Shown: in pieces, positions 1 to 9,536 of the stretch
Layout: every line of letters begins with the position of its first letter
How positions within the stretch are numbered: position 1 is the first letter of the stretch
Source: Pleurobrachia bachei
Lineage: Eukaryota > Ctenophora > Tentaculata > Cydippida > Pleurobrachiidae
Reading direction: 5' to 3'
Assembly (NCBI GenBank): GCA_000695325.1
Contig: AVPN01001592.1
Coordinates: forward strand, 1 to 21,199
DNA: 21,199 nt
The notes under the pieces: model-generated
What the model saw: the letters and a program-made list of their open reading frames with translations, nothing else
The model's database searches: none
Told to the model about the DNA's origin: nothing
Position numbers and translations under genes: made by a program

Positions 1-48
<48 letters not shown>
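1..48. repeat. CT microsatellite at the window edge
   Basis: The window opens inside a CT dinucleotide tract with a few TTT interruptions. The tract probably continues to the left. No coding signal is associated with it. Confidence 0.9.
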
Positions 49-716
49 ATTCCTTTATCCTATTCCCATATGCCGCCAGGGCCCTGCACAGATGATGTTA
101 TTAGACCATGTCCTGTGTGATTTACCGTCTACTTACAGTCTATCACTCATAGTCATCGAATCGGTCTCTCTCTCGCTCTATCTAATATCCCTCTGCAGTC
201 TCATGAACTTTGTTCACTGTGAGATATTTTATCACATTATTATTATTACTGTGAGAAGCTACCAGAGTCTTTTAACGTATTGTTTGCCTTATGGTCAGAT
301 GGTCACATATCAGCGATGTCATTGCGTTTTGCAAAGTTCTGCTGACCGATGGCCGGTGCCCGGATATTTATAACAACCTTCTACCATATGCCCTTAATTT
401 GCAGCATAATACTTTCTGTTTTATAAGGGTTGTTTCATGTAACTCAGTAGGCGGATTTTGATTAAAAAACCGTTTTAATGGTGCTCTCTTCCATCATGAG
501 AAAACAGTTAAAAATTTAGTGTTTTTAGACAATTATATTGAATGTGGGACCCGCGATTTAGCTGTATGGCGGCACCATACCCCATTTAATTCTCGACAGT
601 GCGCTCAGATGGGGTCGGCGGCGCCAGACAGCGATTTAGGGCCATGAAATCTTTCTTGTTACCATCAGAATTGTTCTTTCTGTTCTGGGATGTTGATTAT
701 TTACAAGCAATGTTTT

Positions 717-757
<41 letters not shown>

Positions 758-2480
758 AATATTTCTCCTGTCCTGTTCCCCTGGCACCAATGCGCTCCTC
801 TCACCTTATTATTGTGCAGTTCCTGTTTCATTGTCCTTCTTTCCGTGTCATGGTTTCTCTCTCTCTTATAACAATATCTCTCCATCTTTCTTTCTTGTCT
901 CTCTATCCCCCTTTCCTTCTCACTCTCATTCTCTCTCACTTTCCTTCTTTCTCTCCCCCTCTCTCTCTCTCTCTCTGAGGTAACTATCTCGCTAATCTCT
1001 ATTATAGCTCGTTCCCCTCCTCTGTACTAGCCGCGGGACACATGGACGGCGCCCATGGGAACACAATACCAAATATATTCACATCATTTCGTTAATCATC
1101 ATTTTAACAACCAACCTCATTAGTTCATGCACATTGCTCACTTTTAACTATTTTTCTCACAGTCTCTGTTTTGTAAACAGTCTTTACTATTCATGGAATA
1201 TTCCCTACCCTTCTCTCCCTCCATCCAATGTCCCTTTTTCTCTCCCTCTCAATGTCCCTTTCTCTCCCTCTCATAGTCCCCTCTTCTCTCTCACTCCGTC
1301 CCTCTGACGCAGTATGGTATGCTTGCTATGTTACGTAATGAGACTCTCATTCTATATACAGAAGTGTAAGCTCCCTAGTTGTAGCAACATAAACACTAAC
1401 TTGTTTGTAAGAGATCTTGTTGGAGAGACCTCCCAGCTCTTTAGATATTGCGTATGCCATATTCTAACTTATTAAATCTACATATTTCTAAGATATTATT
1501 GTGATTCTTCGTGGAAATCGTGTCTTTCCGGTACTCTGATTTTTATTCCTGATACCTTGGTAATATTTCCTTGCTGTTTGTTATTGACGGAATTTGTCTT
1601 AAAGTACCACCCAAATCACATTTTGGCCCCTCCCAGCTCCCTCAGGTATCAACTAATTTTCGATAGTTTTGCCCCTCCTACTTTTAAGCACCTCCATTCT
1701 TCCAATATAAATCCTGTATCTAGACTATATTTCCACCTCAAATATCTCACCCCCGGAATGTGGATCATAAGCATCTTAATTGCTTGATCCAATTCCAGAC
1801 TGCGTTCGGAATGACAAGAATCCATAGATACCTCTCTGCGAGCTGGCTCTATTTGATTGTTCTGAAATTAGATTGCCAATATATTTGGCACGATTTCGCA
1901 CCTACCCCTCCCTGAAGGGACCACGGGGCGGGTCCACCTACTACTATATACCAGGTATTATTGGGCCAGACTAACGAGTAACGATTCGATCTGTGTGTGG
2001 CAATTTGCCAATCCTTTACAATGTTACTGATATAACAGTCTACTGACTGACCGCTTCTTACTTGATCTTTCGCTGCATGATACAAGTTCATGAAATAGCG
2101 TTCACAAACTCTGGGTAGGTGGGGAAACACGTCCGGGCGTGGGAGGTCATTACAAGTATTGTATTCCTGCGTTTTAGTAACTGTTAAATTATATTTGTTA
2201 GTGCACCACCAGTAATAACTATTGCTACAAATCTTGATAAATGCTACTCAGTAACAGATTTCGATTTAATGTCGTAATTGTTATATAGGCCGTGCTGAGA
2301 GATGGAGCTGCCAACTGTGGTTTTAATGATCATCGATACTTTTCTACTTTGATAACTCTGTTACTTTTCAATATCGGCACTGCAATAATGTACAGTGTAC
2401 TACTAAGTACCTGCCGCTACAAATCACAGAACATATATATCGAATCGTAGTGTAATAATTGTTGAAACACTTCTACTTTT
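49..2480. other. Non-coding region, no gene recognised
   Basis: This is AT-rich sequence with scattered pyrimidine-rich patches (TC tract about 720-752, CT-rich 840-980 and 1200-1310). Open frames here are short, lack family resemblance and are often created by the CT tracts. A minus-strand frame at 1849-2130 has a fairly protein-like composition but matches nothing I know and shows no clear splice partners. I see no RNA gene. Confidence 0.6.
719..980. repeat. CT-rich microsatellite cluster
   Basis: A pure TC tract of about 32 bp (720-752) is followed by an interrupted CT/CTTT-rich stretch ending in another pure CT run near 960-976. Several overlapping serine/leucine-rich open frames arise from the repeat and are not genes. 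Confidence 0.85.
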
Positions 2481-2667
2481 ATATCACTTCCCATTCTCCC
2501 CCATCTCTTTCTCTCTTCACATTCGTCTGGGACATAGTTTCCAATTCTCTTCACAGTTGTAAGTGCGACCAATTACCGCTACCACCTTTCAAATCAACAC
2601 AACTCTGCCTCCATTTTATCAGGTGATGGGTGGAACGCTGTACACTATCGTGATGACAGACTCTAGC

Positions 2668-3015
2668 TTAGCACTGGGAGATGAAAGAGAGAGATGCCAG
2701 ATGGGAGGGAGAGAATATGGGAGAACTGAGGGGAGGGAGATGCGAGAGGGAAGATGAGAGAACTGAGGGGGGATAGGTGAGAGAGTGGGAGGTGAGAGAG
2801 TGGGATGTACTGTGAGAGAGGGGAGATGAGAGATGGAGAGTGAGAGATGAGAGATGATAGAGAGGGATGCGAGGGAGGGGAAGTATGAAGTGAGATAATG
2901 GAGAAAAGGAAGAAGAGGGAGGAAGTAATGCCTCTAAGGAGAGATATCCTATCAGCAGGAAGCGGGAAGGAGAGAGAGGAGAGAAGGGGAGATAACATGT
3001 AGAGGGAGTTAGAGA
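2668..3015. repeat. Polypurine (GA/GGGA) low-complexity tract
   Basis: About 350 bp are almost purely purine on the + strand: degenerate GAGAGATGAGAG and GGGAGG motifs, with occasional T. The opposite strand gives serine/proline/leucine-rich open frames (for example 2663-2998) that are compositional artefacts. Such strand-asymmetric purine tracts can in principle adopt triplex (H-DNA) structure, but nothing else here shows a function. Confidence 0.85.
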
Positions 3016-3948
3016 GAAACGTTCAAGTTTTTGATAAAGCCTTTCAACATGTGTTGACATATCACCTTCACTTTTCTTACTCTCTCTCTTTCTCTTTTTC
3101 CCCGATTTCATTATTTCTCTCCGTTTCATTCTATTCTGTGCTTTCGAGTTCTCCATTTTGAACCATTTCATTTAAATTCAATTTGGAGAAAACCAAAACT
3201 ATCTGTTTTTGAATTACTGTTTCATCATAACCTTTCGGCTTTTGAAATTTAGATGACAGTATTATACGATTGTTTATTTGGTTGAGATCATCAGAGATTT
3301 ACTCGTCTTTAGTTAGTTTCGTTACTTCTAGAGGGACCGTGAAGAGAGAGAGAGAGAGAGAGAGAGATAAAAGGTTCAAGGGACGTTATTACGGTCCTCA
3401 GCCACTGCTACAAATTTACAAACCTAATCATAGGCTCTCAAGTTTCAAATCCACCCATCTATCTCTGTCCCATCTCTCTCTATCTCTCTCTCACCACAGC
3501 CGGGGCAGCCCCACAATCTTGTTGTTGTTTTTTGTTTCTGTTACGTCCCTCCCCGATTATCATCTCTTTTTTCGGTCCATGACTTCGGAGACCCTGGTAA
3601 TCACATGGCACCAGTCCCAAACCTGAAAATAGAAGTCTGAAGTCTATAGTTGCTGTTGTTCTGATCAAGTTTCATGAGAAAGGCGTCACCCCCTCTCTCT
3701 CTCTCTCTCCCACTCTCTCTCTCTACGATCTGAGAGTCTCTTAAATCGTTATCGGTGTTCCATTCTGTAATTTGCAAAGGGGATTATTCCTAAGGACCTG
3801 CAGCAGTGGACCTTATCATACCCCGCCCAAACTCTCTCTCTTTCGCACTAACTTCCCTCTCCCGCCCAAACTCTCTCGTTCGCATTAGTTCTATCTCCCA
3901 GCTCAAATTGTGATGAATCCGTACCGGGTGGCAGTGGCTGGATGTTTA

Positions 3949-3952
<4 letters not shown>

Positions 3953-3992
<40 letters not shown>

Positions 3993-3997
3993 GAGAG
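3953..3997. repeat. GA microsatellite
   Basis: This is an AGAGAG tract with one ATAGA interruption. It drives a spurious arginine/glutamate open frame. Confidence 0.85.
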
Positions 3998-5044
3998 GGG
4001 GGATGAAGGTGTTATACAAACACTGCGCTCCTCCCTTGCCCCACACTCAGTTTTCAGTACTCCTCTTTACATATCCACCGCATGTTGACTTAGCTGGGTT
4101 ATCCTGGGAAGAGATAGAGCGAGATAGAGAAGGTTGGGAGAGAGAGGGAGTGAGATATAGAGAAAGAGAGAGAAAAGTGCTTCTGTCGCTGAAATGATTG
4201 TACTTGAATTTTCTTAAACAGACAGCCTGCAGCTGAAAGATTGGTTAGACAGCCTGCAGTCGGGAGAATTACTGCACAATTTGCCGCTGTAGCTCTTAAA
4301 TCTCATTTTCATCTCTCTCCCTGCATCTCTTTTAATTCAGCACTCCTCAATACCCAGTTCTCTTGGAGAAGAGTAATTCCCTGCTGACCCGAGAGTGAGA
4401 GGTAAAGAGGGTAGTTAAACTTCCCTTATTGTACGCAGTTCTTTGTTTCAACCCTCATTACCAAGCAATGTACTGCATCTAATTATCTCCCCCTCTTGCA
4501 AGAGGGGACTCCTAGTGATCTGTCAGTTTCATTTCTGGACTTCTGATTGCAGTTATACGGCATACGCAACTCCTTTGCACCATTTAGCCGTTAGGGTCAA
4601 GTCGCGGGCTACATATCATTGCATTTCGTTTAGATAGAAGGATAAGATGTTACTAAATAGAGGGGGTTGGCGCTATTATCTCAAAGGATAATGTGACCTG
4701 CTACCATTGGGGTGTGAAAATAGGGGCGTGTTTCTAATTTTCTTTTTGCCTCTCTGTCCCTCACCCCCTCTCACACACCATACCTCTGTCTTATTATACT
4801 CGACAAGAAATTAATCCCTGTTATTCTTTCGTGGTCACTTCAACCAACGTCAGGCGCAAAACCGCAACCCTTCTGCTACTCAATGACCTATTTCTGCTCA
4901 CAACTTGCCTATCTTGTTGCTACTTTACCTAGGACATTCTTTAGAATATTTCTAAAAGTTTGTTAACTAAACATACCCCTTATTTGATTGGCTACCCTTC
5001 TTTTATACCGACCCCTGATCTGATACAACTAACTTGTTCTGTTG

Positions 5045-5068
5045 ACTAATCCCAACATTTCCCCTTAG
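5045..5068 (+). promoter_or_regulatory. 3'-splice-site-like sequence just before the RPP14 start
   Basis: A branch-point-like ACTAAT is followed by a pyrimidine-rich stretch ending in CCCCTTAG. The AG lies one base before the ATG at 5070. This looks like a functional acceptor, so the first visible RPP14 exon is probably preceded by a 5'-UTR exon, a short upstream coding exon, or a trans-spliced leader. The sequence alone does not decide between these. Confidence 0.5.
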
Positions 5069-5069
5069 A

Positions 5070-6239
5070 ATGATTCTACCTAAGAACATGAAACTATCAA
5101 GACTTCCCTCTCCCTGGTCCTACCTAAAAGTGTCTGTTGTGTCTCCCTCGCCCCTGGATATCACTGATATAGAGTTCAAATCTGCCATCCTCCAATCTCT
5201 CCAGGTATGGATTAGTGTGATATGTGACGGGGGAGATCCTTGTCAGTTATCACTCTATGGGGCACCTCCTACTGCACTCTAACTTGATTCAACCCACCCC
5301 ATTGCCACCTAGTGGGACTTACTCTAATAGCATCTCTCTCGCTCGCTCTCATATATAATACTCGTATATATACTGAGCCATTGTAAGTTTGTACAGTCTC
5401 CTGTGGTCGTGTGTGTTATCCAATAGAGAGGGTTAGATAGACACGGGTAAGAACTAAGAGACTAACAGCTCCTGCTTAATTGTATAACGAGAGGAAGAGG
5501 TGTCTGATTAGAAAGATGTCCCCTAGGACCTTCCCGTCTATAAAATTCAAGAGTCTCTCTCTCGTTGATTGTGAAATTTGCATTTAAAACGACACACCGC
5601 TCATTGTGATCTAATTAGATGCGACCTGGCAAATCTTCCCTCCCGCATACAAAATGGGTCATTGGGGAATCATTCGAGGGAACAAAATTAGACAAATCCT
5701 TTGGTGAGGGGGGTAATCATCTATCCCTGTTGGTGGAAATAGTAGAGAGTATTGCACACGCCCCCATTTCCCATATTTACCCAAGTCTGATCACTAACCC
5801 TTTATCTCCCAGGTACACCATGGTAAGGTTGGCTCATTGTCCCACGTTGATGTTCTCAAGATAACACCTCCCTCACGGTGCTCCAACGGACTGTGGTCTT
5901 GTCACGTAATTCTAAGGGTATCTAGCAGGCAAAAAGAGGAAGTCTGGAGTGCTGTGACCCTGATTAGTACCCTTCAGGTGAGACACACATTGTGAGGTCC
6001 TGTCTCATCTCCCAAACTGTATCTACCGAACCCTCACAGAGCGTGCTCATTTTGAAACAAAATGTCGAAGTGGGCCACACAATTCCAAACAACCTAACCT
6101 AACCAACCCCCTCCCCACTCAGGGTACGAGATGTGCAGTCAATACTGTCAAGGAGTCTCCCATCCTGGCATCTTTACTTTCCCAAAACTCGCCTACACCC
6201 GGACATCATCGATACCGACATCAACCGCCTGTCTTCTGA
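5070..6239 (+). CDS. RPP14: Ribonuclease P/MRP protein subunit p14 (RPP14/POP5 family), three exons
   Basis: RPP14 is a small protein subunit of nuclear RNase P, which cleaves the 5' leader from pre-tRNA. Exons: 5070-5204, 5813-5977 and 6123-6239 (45 + 55 + 38 codons plus TGA). All junctions are phase 0, with introns of 608 and 145 bp and GT...AG ends. The product is 138 aa, slightly longer than vertebrate RPP14. Recognition rests on collinear family segments: WSYLKVSV near residues 16-23, EFKSAILQSLQ ending exon 1, HGKVG...VDVLKI and WSCHVILRV in exon 2, KEEVWSAVTLISTLQ at its end, and RCAVNTVKESPILASLL in exon 3. The ATG at 5070 is the first in frame after an upstream stop, but an acceptor-like AG lies directly before it, so an upstream exon is possible. 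The terminal 17 residues are basic and proline/histidine-rich. Shifting one base near 6190 would instead give a longer acidic tail, so the C-terminus is less certain than the core. In vertebrates the RPP14 mRNA also carries a downstream HTD2 reading frame; none is visible here. Confidence 0.85.
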
Positions 6240-6329
6240 AGAGATTCACGCAGAGTGCGTGATGAGTAACGCGTGGCAGATACCGCGTGAGGTGTGTGTG
6301 GGGTCAGAACAACAAGTCAAGACACTATA

Positions 6330-7040
6330 ATAGGACATGGATTGTTCAATCTTGTGTGGAAGACTAGCTTACTAAGGTTGAAAGTGAGGGTTAGACCTCA
6401 AGAAAAGGAATTGGACATTGGTAAAGTGTTGTTTTTTAAATCTACCTTTTTACCCATACCGTGATGACTGTTGTTTGTAATGAGTTGTTTTTGATGATTA
6501 GAACTCCCTCTCAGAGTGTGTGTGTGTGTTTGAGGTTCTATCTCAATTATCTGTGACTTGTAAGAGTATCTTCTTTTTTGATGCACTTAAATATTCAAAT
6601 ATTCCAAAATATGCGTGTTTTAATTTGCTATCGGGATGTAACATTACTGAATAGGTGGCCTATGGTACCAGGATGTGGACTGTCGTTTAGCCTCATGTTA
6701 GATACGGTCTTGCTCAACGACCACGCCCTGCCAGAAGGACTGCAGAGGTGCGACTGCACAATTCTGTTGCACAAAGGGAACGAACGCGCGTGAAACAATT
6801 GCTGCGTGGGTCTACTTTCATTAAAATACAAGCTGCCGCGCGCGACACGAACAACAGTCGCGGGAGAAAAGTGCGTCAGAAAATCGCCACTTGAAGTGAA
6901 TCTAGGGGCGTCTCATTGGCAGTTCTCTAGTGACAACCATTGTTTAGGATGGGATAGTTCCAAATCCCTTTTCTGCTACTGGGAGTCCCTTTTGACAATC
7001 AGTATAAATAGCAGTATAAATAGCAGTACGCACTTCCGCG
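6330..7040. repeat. Direct repeat unit, copy 1 (711 bp), promoter-like end
   Basis: This unit is nearly identical to 8772-9516; homology starts at ATAGGACATGG and ends at CTTCCCGCG-like sequence (CACTTCCGCG). The only sizeable difference is a roughly 34-bp insertion in copy 2. It contains a TG tract, an ATTGG (reverse CCAAT) motif near 6916 and two TATAAATA boxes just before the end. It carries matching 71- and 89-codon open frames with no recognisable family. It begins 90 bp after the RPP14 stop. It could be a long terminal repeat of a non-autonomous element, or one half of a segmental duplication. Confidence 0.85.
7003..7022 (+). promoter_or_regulatory. Tandem TATA boxes in repeat copy 1
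   Basis: TATAAATA occurs at 7003-7010 and again at 7015-7022 within a duplicated 12-bp unit. The repeat's homology stops 18 bp further on. With the upstream ATTGG motif this resembles a core promoter pointing into the fold-back segment. Confidence 0.45.
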
Positions 7041-7300
7041 GAGGGCATGACTTACTGTGTTCTACAGAAAAGTGACTTACTTTCTTTTACAATGTTCTAG
7101 AACGCTCTGTGTGTACAAAATTAGTATTTTACACACGAATCCTTCACACACACCAAGGCCAAGGGCTCAGCCAGGTAAACCTCGAGGATGATCGGATAAT
7201 TTCAGACAAAAATAATTTTCATAAAATTGATCAGAATTTAAACTAAATCATTGGAAACAACCTGACTTAATAAAATATGTACAATAATAATTGTCAAATA
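7041..7300 (+). repeat. Left arm of a long inverted repeat
   Basis: This arm is the reverse complement, with a few mismatches and small indels, of 8289-8543. It starts exactly where direct-repeat copy 1 ends (GAGGGCATGACTTACTG) and runs to GTCAAAT. It contains two copies of a GACTTACT motif, which is also found at 8560 and 8739. The arms bound a 1.5-kb fold-back segment. Confidence 0.85.
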
Positions 7301-7550
7301 ACTTCTAGTTCTGTCTATTAATTGCCATTTAATTGACAGAAAGTGTTCATTTTCAATATCTTTCCCTGCTTATTGTAATTCTTATCCTCACTTTCTGTCC
7401 CTGGCCCAAAAATGAAATCACTCTTTGTTGGACATGAGTCTTATTATTTATTAAATCGGTCTTGTCTGTCTCTGTCTGTCGCTGTCTCTGTGTGTCTCTT
7501 TATCTCTCTTTCCCCTCTTTCTACCCCCTCCCTCTCTATCTCTCTATCTC

Positions 7551-7581
<31 letters not shown>

Positions 7582-8042
7582 CTCTCTCTCTCTTGCTTTC
7601 TTTCTGTCTATCTATATCTCTCTGATCCCTCCCTCTGTCTTGGTCCACTACACGCACCACTCCCGTAAAGTCCCATGCGGGAAAGGATTAAATCCCCGAA
7701 TCCAGATCCTGTTGGATCTGAGGCCGAGGGCCGAATTAAAGCTCTAAAACGGTGTCAAGTTTACGGCTGATGAGTTCGATCTGAGTCTCAGTTTCTGGCG
7801 AGTGTCCACGTACCATCTTAGTGGACGGAGGGTTTCGATCTTTCCGCTCTTCCGGATATCTTGGTGTTTGGCGGCATTAATTATGGTTGCGTTTAGGTTT
7901 GGAGGAATTTTAGAGTTTTGGAGGTTGGCTGGTAGTTGTTGGGTTTGGAGGTTGGTATTGCGGGGTTTGTCTCGGTCCTTTGGGTTTGGTCTGGCTGCAT
8001 GATTCATGTTTACAACTTACTATGTCTCTCCATCTCTCTCTG

Positions 8043-8097
<55 letters not shown>

Positions 8098-8288
8098 GCT
8101 CTCAGAGAGAGAGAGAGAGAGAGGGAGGGAGAGAGAAATAGAGGCAGAGAGAAACAGAGAAAGAGAGAGACAGAGAAAGAGAGAGACAGAGACAGAGAGA
8201 GGGATCAGAGAGAGGGATCAGAGGGATAGAGACAGTCAGACACAGAGAAAGACAGAGACTCTGGCTGTCTCTATCGGCATTAAGGCCG
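7301..8288. mobile_element. Interior of the fold-back segment, no recognised gene
   Basis: The interior holds a CT-rich block (about 7460-7625), about 400 bp of unique sequence (7640-8030), and a CT tract that turns abruptly into a GA tract near 8103. The unique part has an 87-codon minus-strand frame (7744-8007), basic and asparagine/glutamine-rich, and a 66-codon plus-strand frame. I recognise neither, and there is no transposase or reverse-transcriptase motif. If this is a mobile element it is non-autonomous. Confidence 0.5.
8048..8260. repeat. CT tract followed by GA tract (palindromic microsatellite)
   Basis: A CT run of about 50 bp (8048-8103) switches to a GA-rich run (8104-8260, degenerating into ACAGAG and GGGATCAGAG repeats). 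The two halves are complementary around 8103 and could form a hairpin or cruciform. Confidence 0.85.
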
Positions 8289-8543
8289 ATATTTGACAAT
8301 AATTGTACATATTTTATTAAGATAAGTTGTTTCCAATGAATTAATTCAAATTCTGATCAATTTTATGAAATTATTTTCATTTGAATTTATTCGATCATCC
8401 TCGAGGTTTACCTGGCCGAGCCCTCGGCCTTGGTGTGTGAGGGATTCGTGTGTAAAATGCTAATTTTGTACACACAGAGCGTTCTAGAACATTGTTAAAG
8501 AAAGTAAGTCACTTTTCTGTAGAACACAGTAAGTCATGCCCTC
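8289..8543 (-). repeat. Right arm of the long inverted repeat
   Basis: This is the reverse complement of 7041-7300, ending in AAGTCATGCCCTC at 8543. Differences from the left arm are scattered substitutions and short indels, so the pair is not brand new. No matching target duplication is visible directly outside the two arms. Confidence 0.85.
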
Positions 8544-8771
8544 AAATTTTTGTTGGAGTGACTTACTGTCTTTTACGCGTCTGTGTGTTTTGCTAGTCTT
8601 TTAAGATACGACTAGCAAAAAAGCTTGTTATGCTTGTAGCTCCTTCATTTTTCAAGCTCTGAATATGAGACTAAGCTCATCTGAAAAAGCTTGAGATTCT
8701 GAAGAAGTAGGTACCAATATCTCAATTTTCGAAAAATTTGACTTACTTTCTTCTACGCCAAAACGGCAGTA
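8544..8771. other. Spacer between fold-back arm and second direct repeat
   Basis: The spacer contains two more GTGACTTACT/TTGACTTACT motifs, each followed by a KTCTTYTACG-type tail (about 8559-8580 and 8738-8759). It also has a perfect hairpin, TTTTGCTAGTC (8588-8598) pairing with GACTAGCAAAA (8610-8620), and a second partly self-complementary AAGCTT/CTTGAG region to 8700. No coding signal is seen. Confidence 0.55.
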
Positions 8772-9516
8772 TAGGACATGGATTGTTCAATCTTGTGTGG
8801 AAGACTAGCTTACTAAGGTTGAAAGTGAGGGTTAGACCTCAAGAAAAGGAATTGGACATTGGTAAAGTGTTGTTTTTTAAATCTACCTTTTTACCCATAC
8901 CGTGATGACTGTTGTTTGTAATGAGTTGTTTTTGATGATTAGAACTCCCTCTCAGAGTGTGTGTGTGTTTGACTCAAACAGATAATTGAGATAGAACCTC
9001 AAACTTTGAGGTTCTATCTCAATTATCTGTGACTTGTAAGAGTATCTTCTTTTTTGATGCACTTAAATATTCAAATATTCCAAAATATGCGTGTTTTAAT
9101 TTGCTATCGGGATGTAACATTACTGAATAGGTGGCCTATGGTACCAGGATGTGGACTGTCGTTTAGCCTCATGTTAGATACGGTCTTGCTCAACGACCAC
9201 GCCCTGCCAGAAGGACTGCAGAGGTGCGACTGCACAATTCTGTTGCACAAAGGGAACGAACGCGCGTGAAACAATTGCTGCGTGGGTCTACTTTCATTAA
9301 AATACAAGCTGCCGCGCGCGACACGAACAACAGTCGCGGGAGAAAAGTGCGTCAGAAAATCGCCACTTGAAGTGAATCTAGGGGCGTCTCATTGGCAGTT
9401 CTCTAGTGACAACCATTGTTTAGGATGGGATAGTTCCAAATCCCTTTTCTGCTACTGGGAGTCCCTTTTGACAATCAGTATAAATAGCAGTATAAATAGC
9501 AGTACGCACTTCCGCG
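8772..9516. repeat. Direct repeat unit, copy 2 (745 bp)
   Basis: This is the second copy of the 6330-7040 unit in the same orientation. It includes the same 71-codon frame (9054-9269) and the same tandem TATA boxes (9479-9486, 9491-9498). It has an extra arm that turns a single-copy segment into a 53-bp palindrome at 8978-9030. Otherwise it is essentially identical, so the duplication is recent, gene-converted, or an assembly duplicate. Confidence 0.85.
8978..9030. repeat. 53-bp perfect palindrome in copy 2
   Basis: The arms 8978-9003 and 9005-9030 are 26 bp each and perfectly complementary around a single C at 9004. Copy 1 has only the right arm. A small TTTGACTCAAA palindrome (8968-8978) abuts it. 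Confidence 0.9.
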
Positions 9517-9536
9517 TTTGTGTGAGTGTAGTAGAG

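Larger units (their letters stand above)
3016..5069. other. Non-coding region with GA and CT microsatellites, no gene recognised
   Basis: The stretch contains GA tracts at about 3343-3368 and 3953-3997 and CT tracts at about 3467-3493 and 3691-3724. A 13-bp direct repeat AGACAGCCTGCAG sits at 4220-4232 and 4247-4259, and a perfect 18-bp palindrome at 4490-4507. No exon with recognisable protein similarity was found. The last few hundred bases should hold the promoter and any 5'-UTR exon of the downstream RPP14 gene, but I cannot locate them. Confidence 0.6.

Noticed and set aside
1849-2130. 93-codon minus-strand frame with mixed composition
   Set aside because: No recognisable motif, no partner exons, and no clear splice sites; not enough to call a gene.
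2663-3171. Ser/Pro/Leu-rich minus-strand frames up to 167 codons
   Set aside because: Produced by the purine-rich tract; low complexity with no domain.
6098-6109. CCTAACCTAACC resembling telomeric repeat
   Set aside because: Only two units, inside RPP14 intron 2 next to the branch/acceptor region; chance or branch-point-rich sequence is sufficient.
6240-6329. Possible second cistron after RPP14, as HTD2 is in vertebrates
   Set aside because: Only 90 bp separate the RPP14 stop from the direct repeat and no dehydratase-like sequence is present.
6578-6793. 71-codon frame in the direct repeat, also at 9054-9269
   Set aside because: Its presence in both copies only reflects their near identity; composition is not protein-like and the opposite strand is equally open.
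7767-7774. CTGATGAG, the core box of hammerhead ribozymes
   Set aside because: No GAAA box or matching stems follow at the needed spacing on either strand.
7744-8007. 87-codon minus-strand frame that might be a gag-like fragment
   Set aside because: Basic and Asn/Gln-rich, but no zinc knuckle, protease or reverse-transcriptase motif in or near it; no family recognised.
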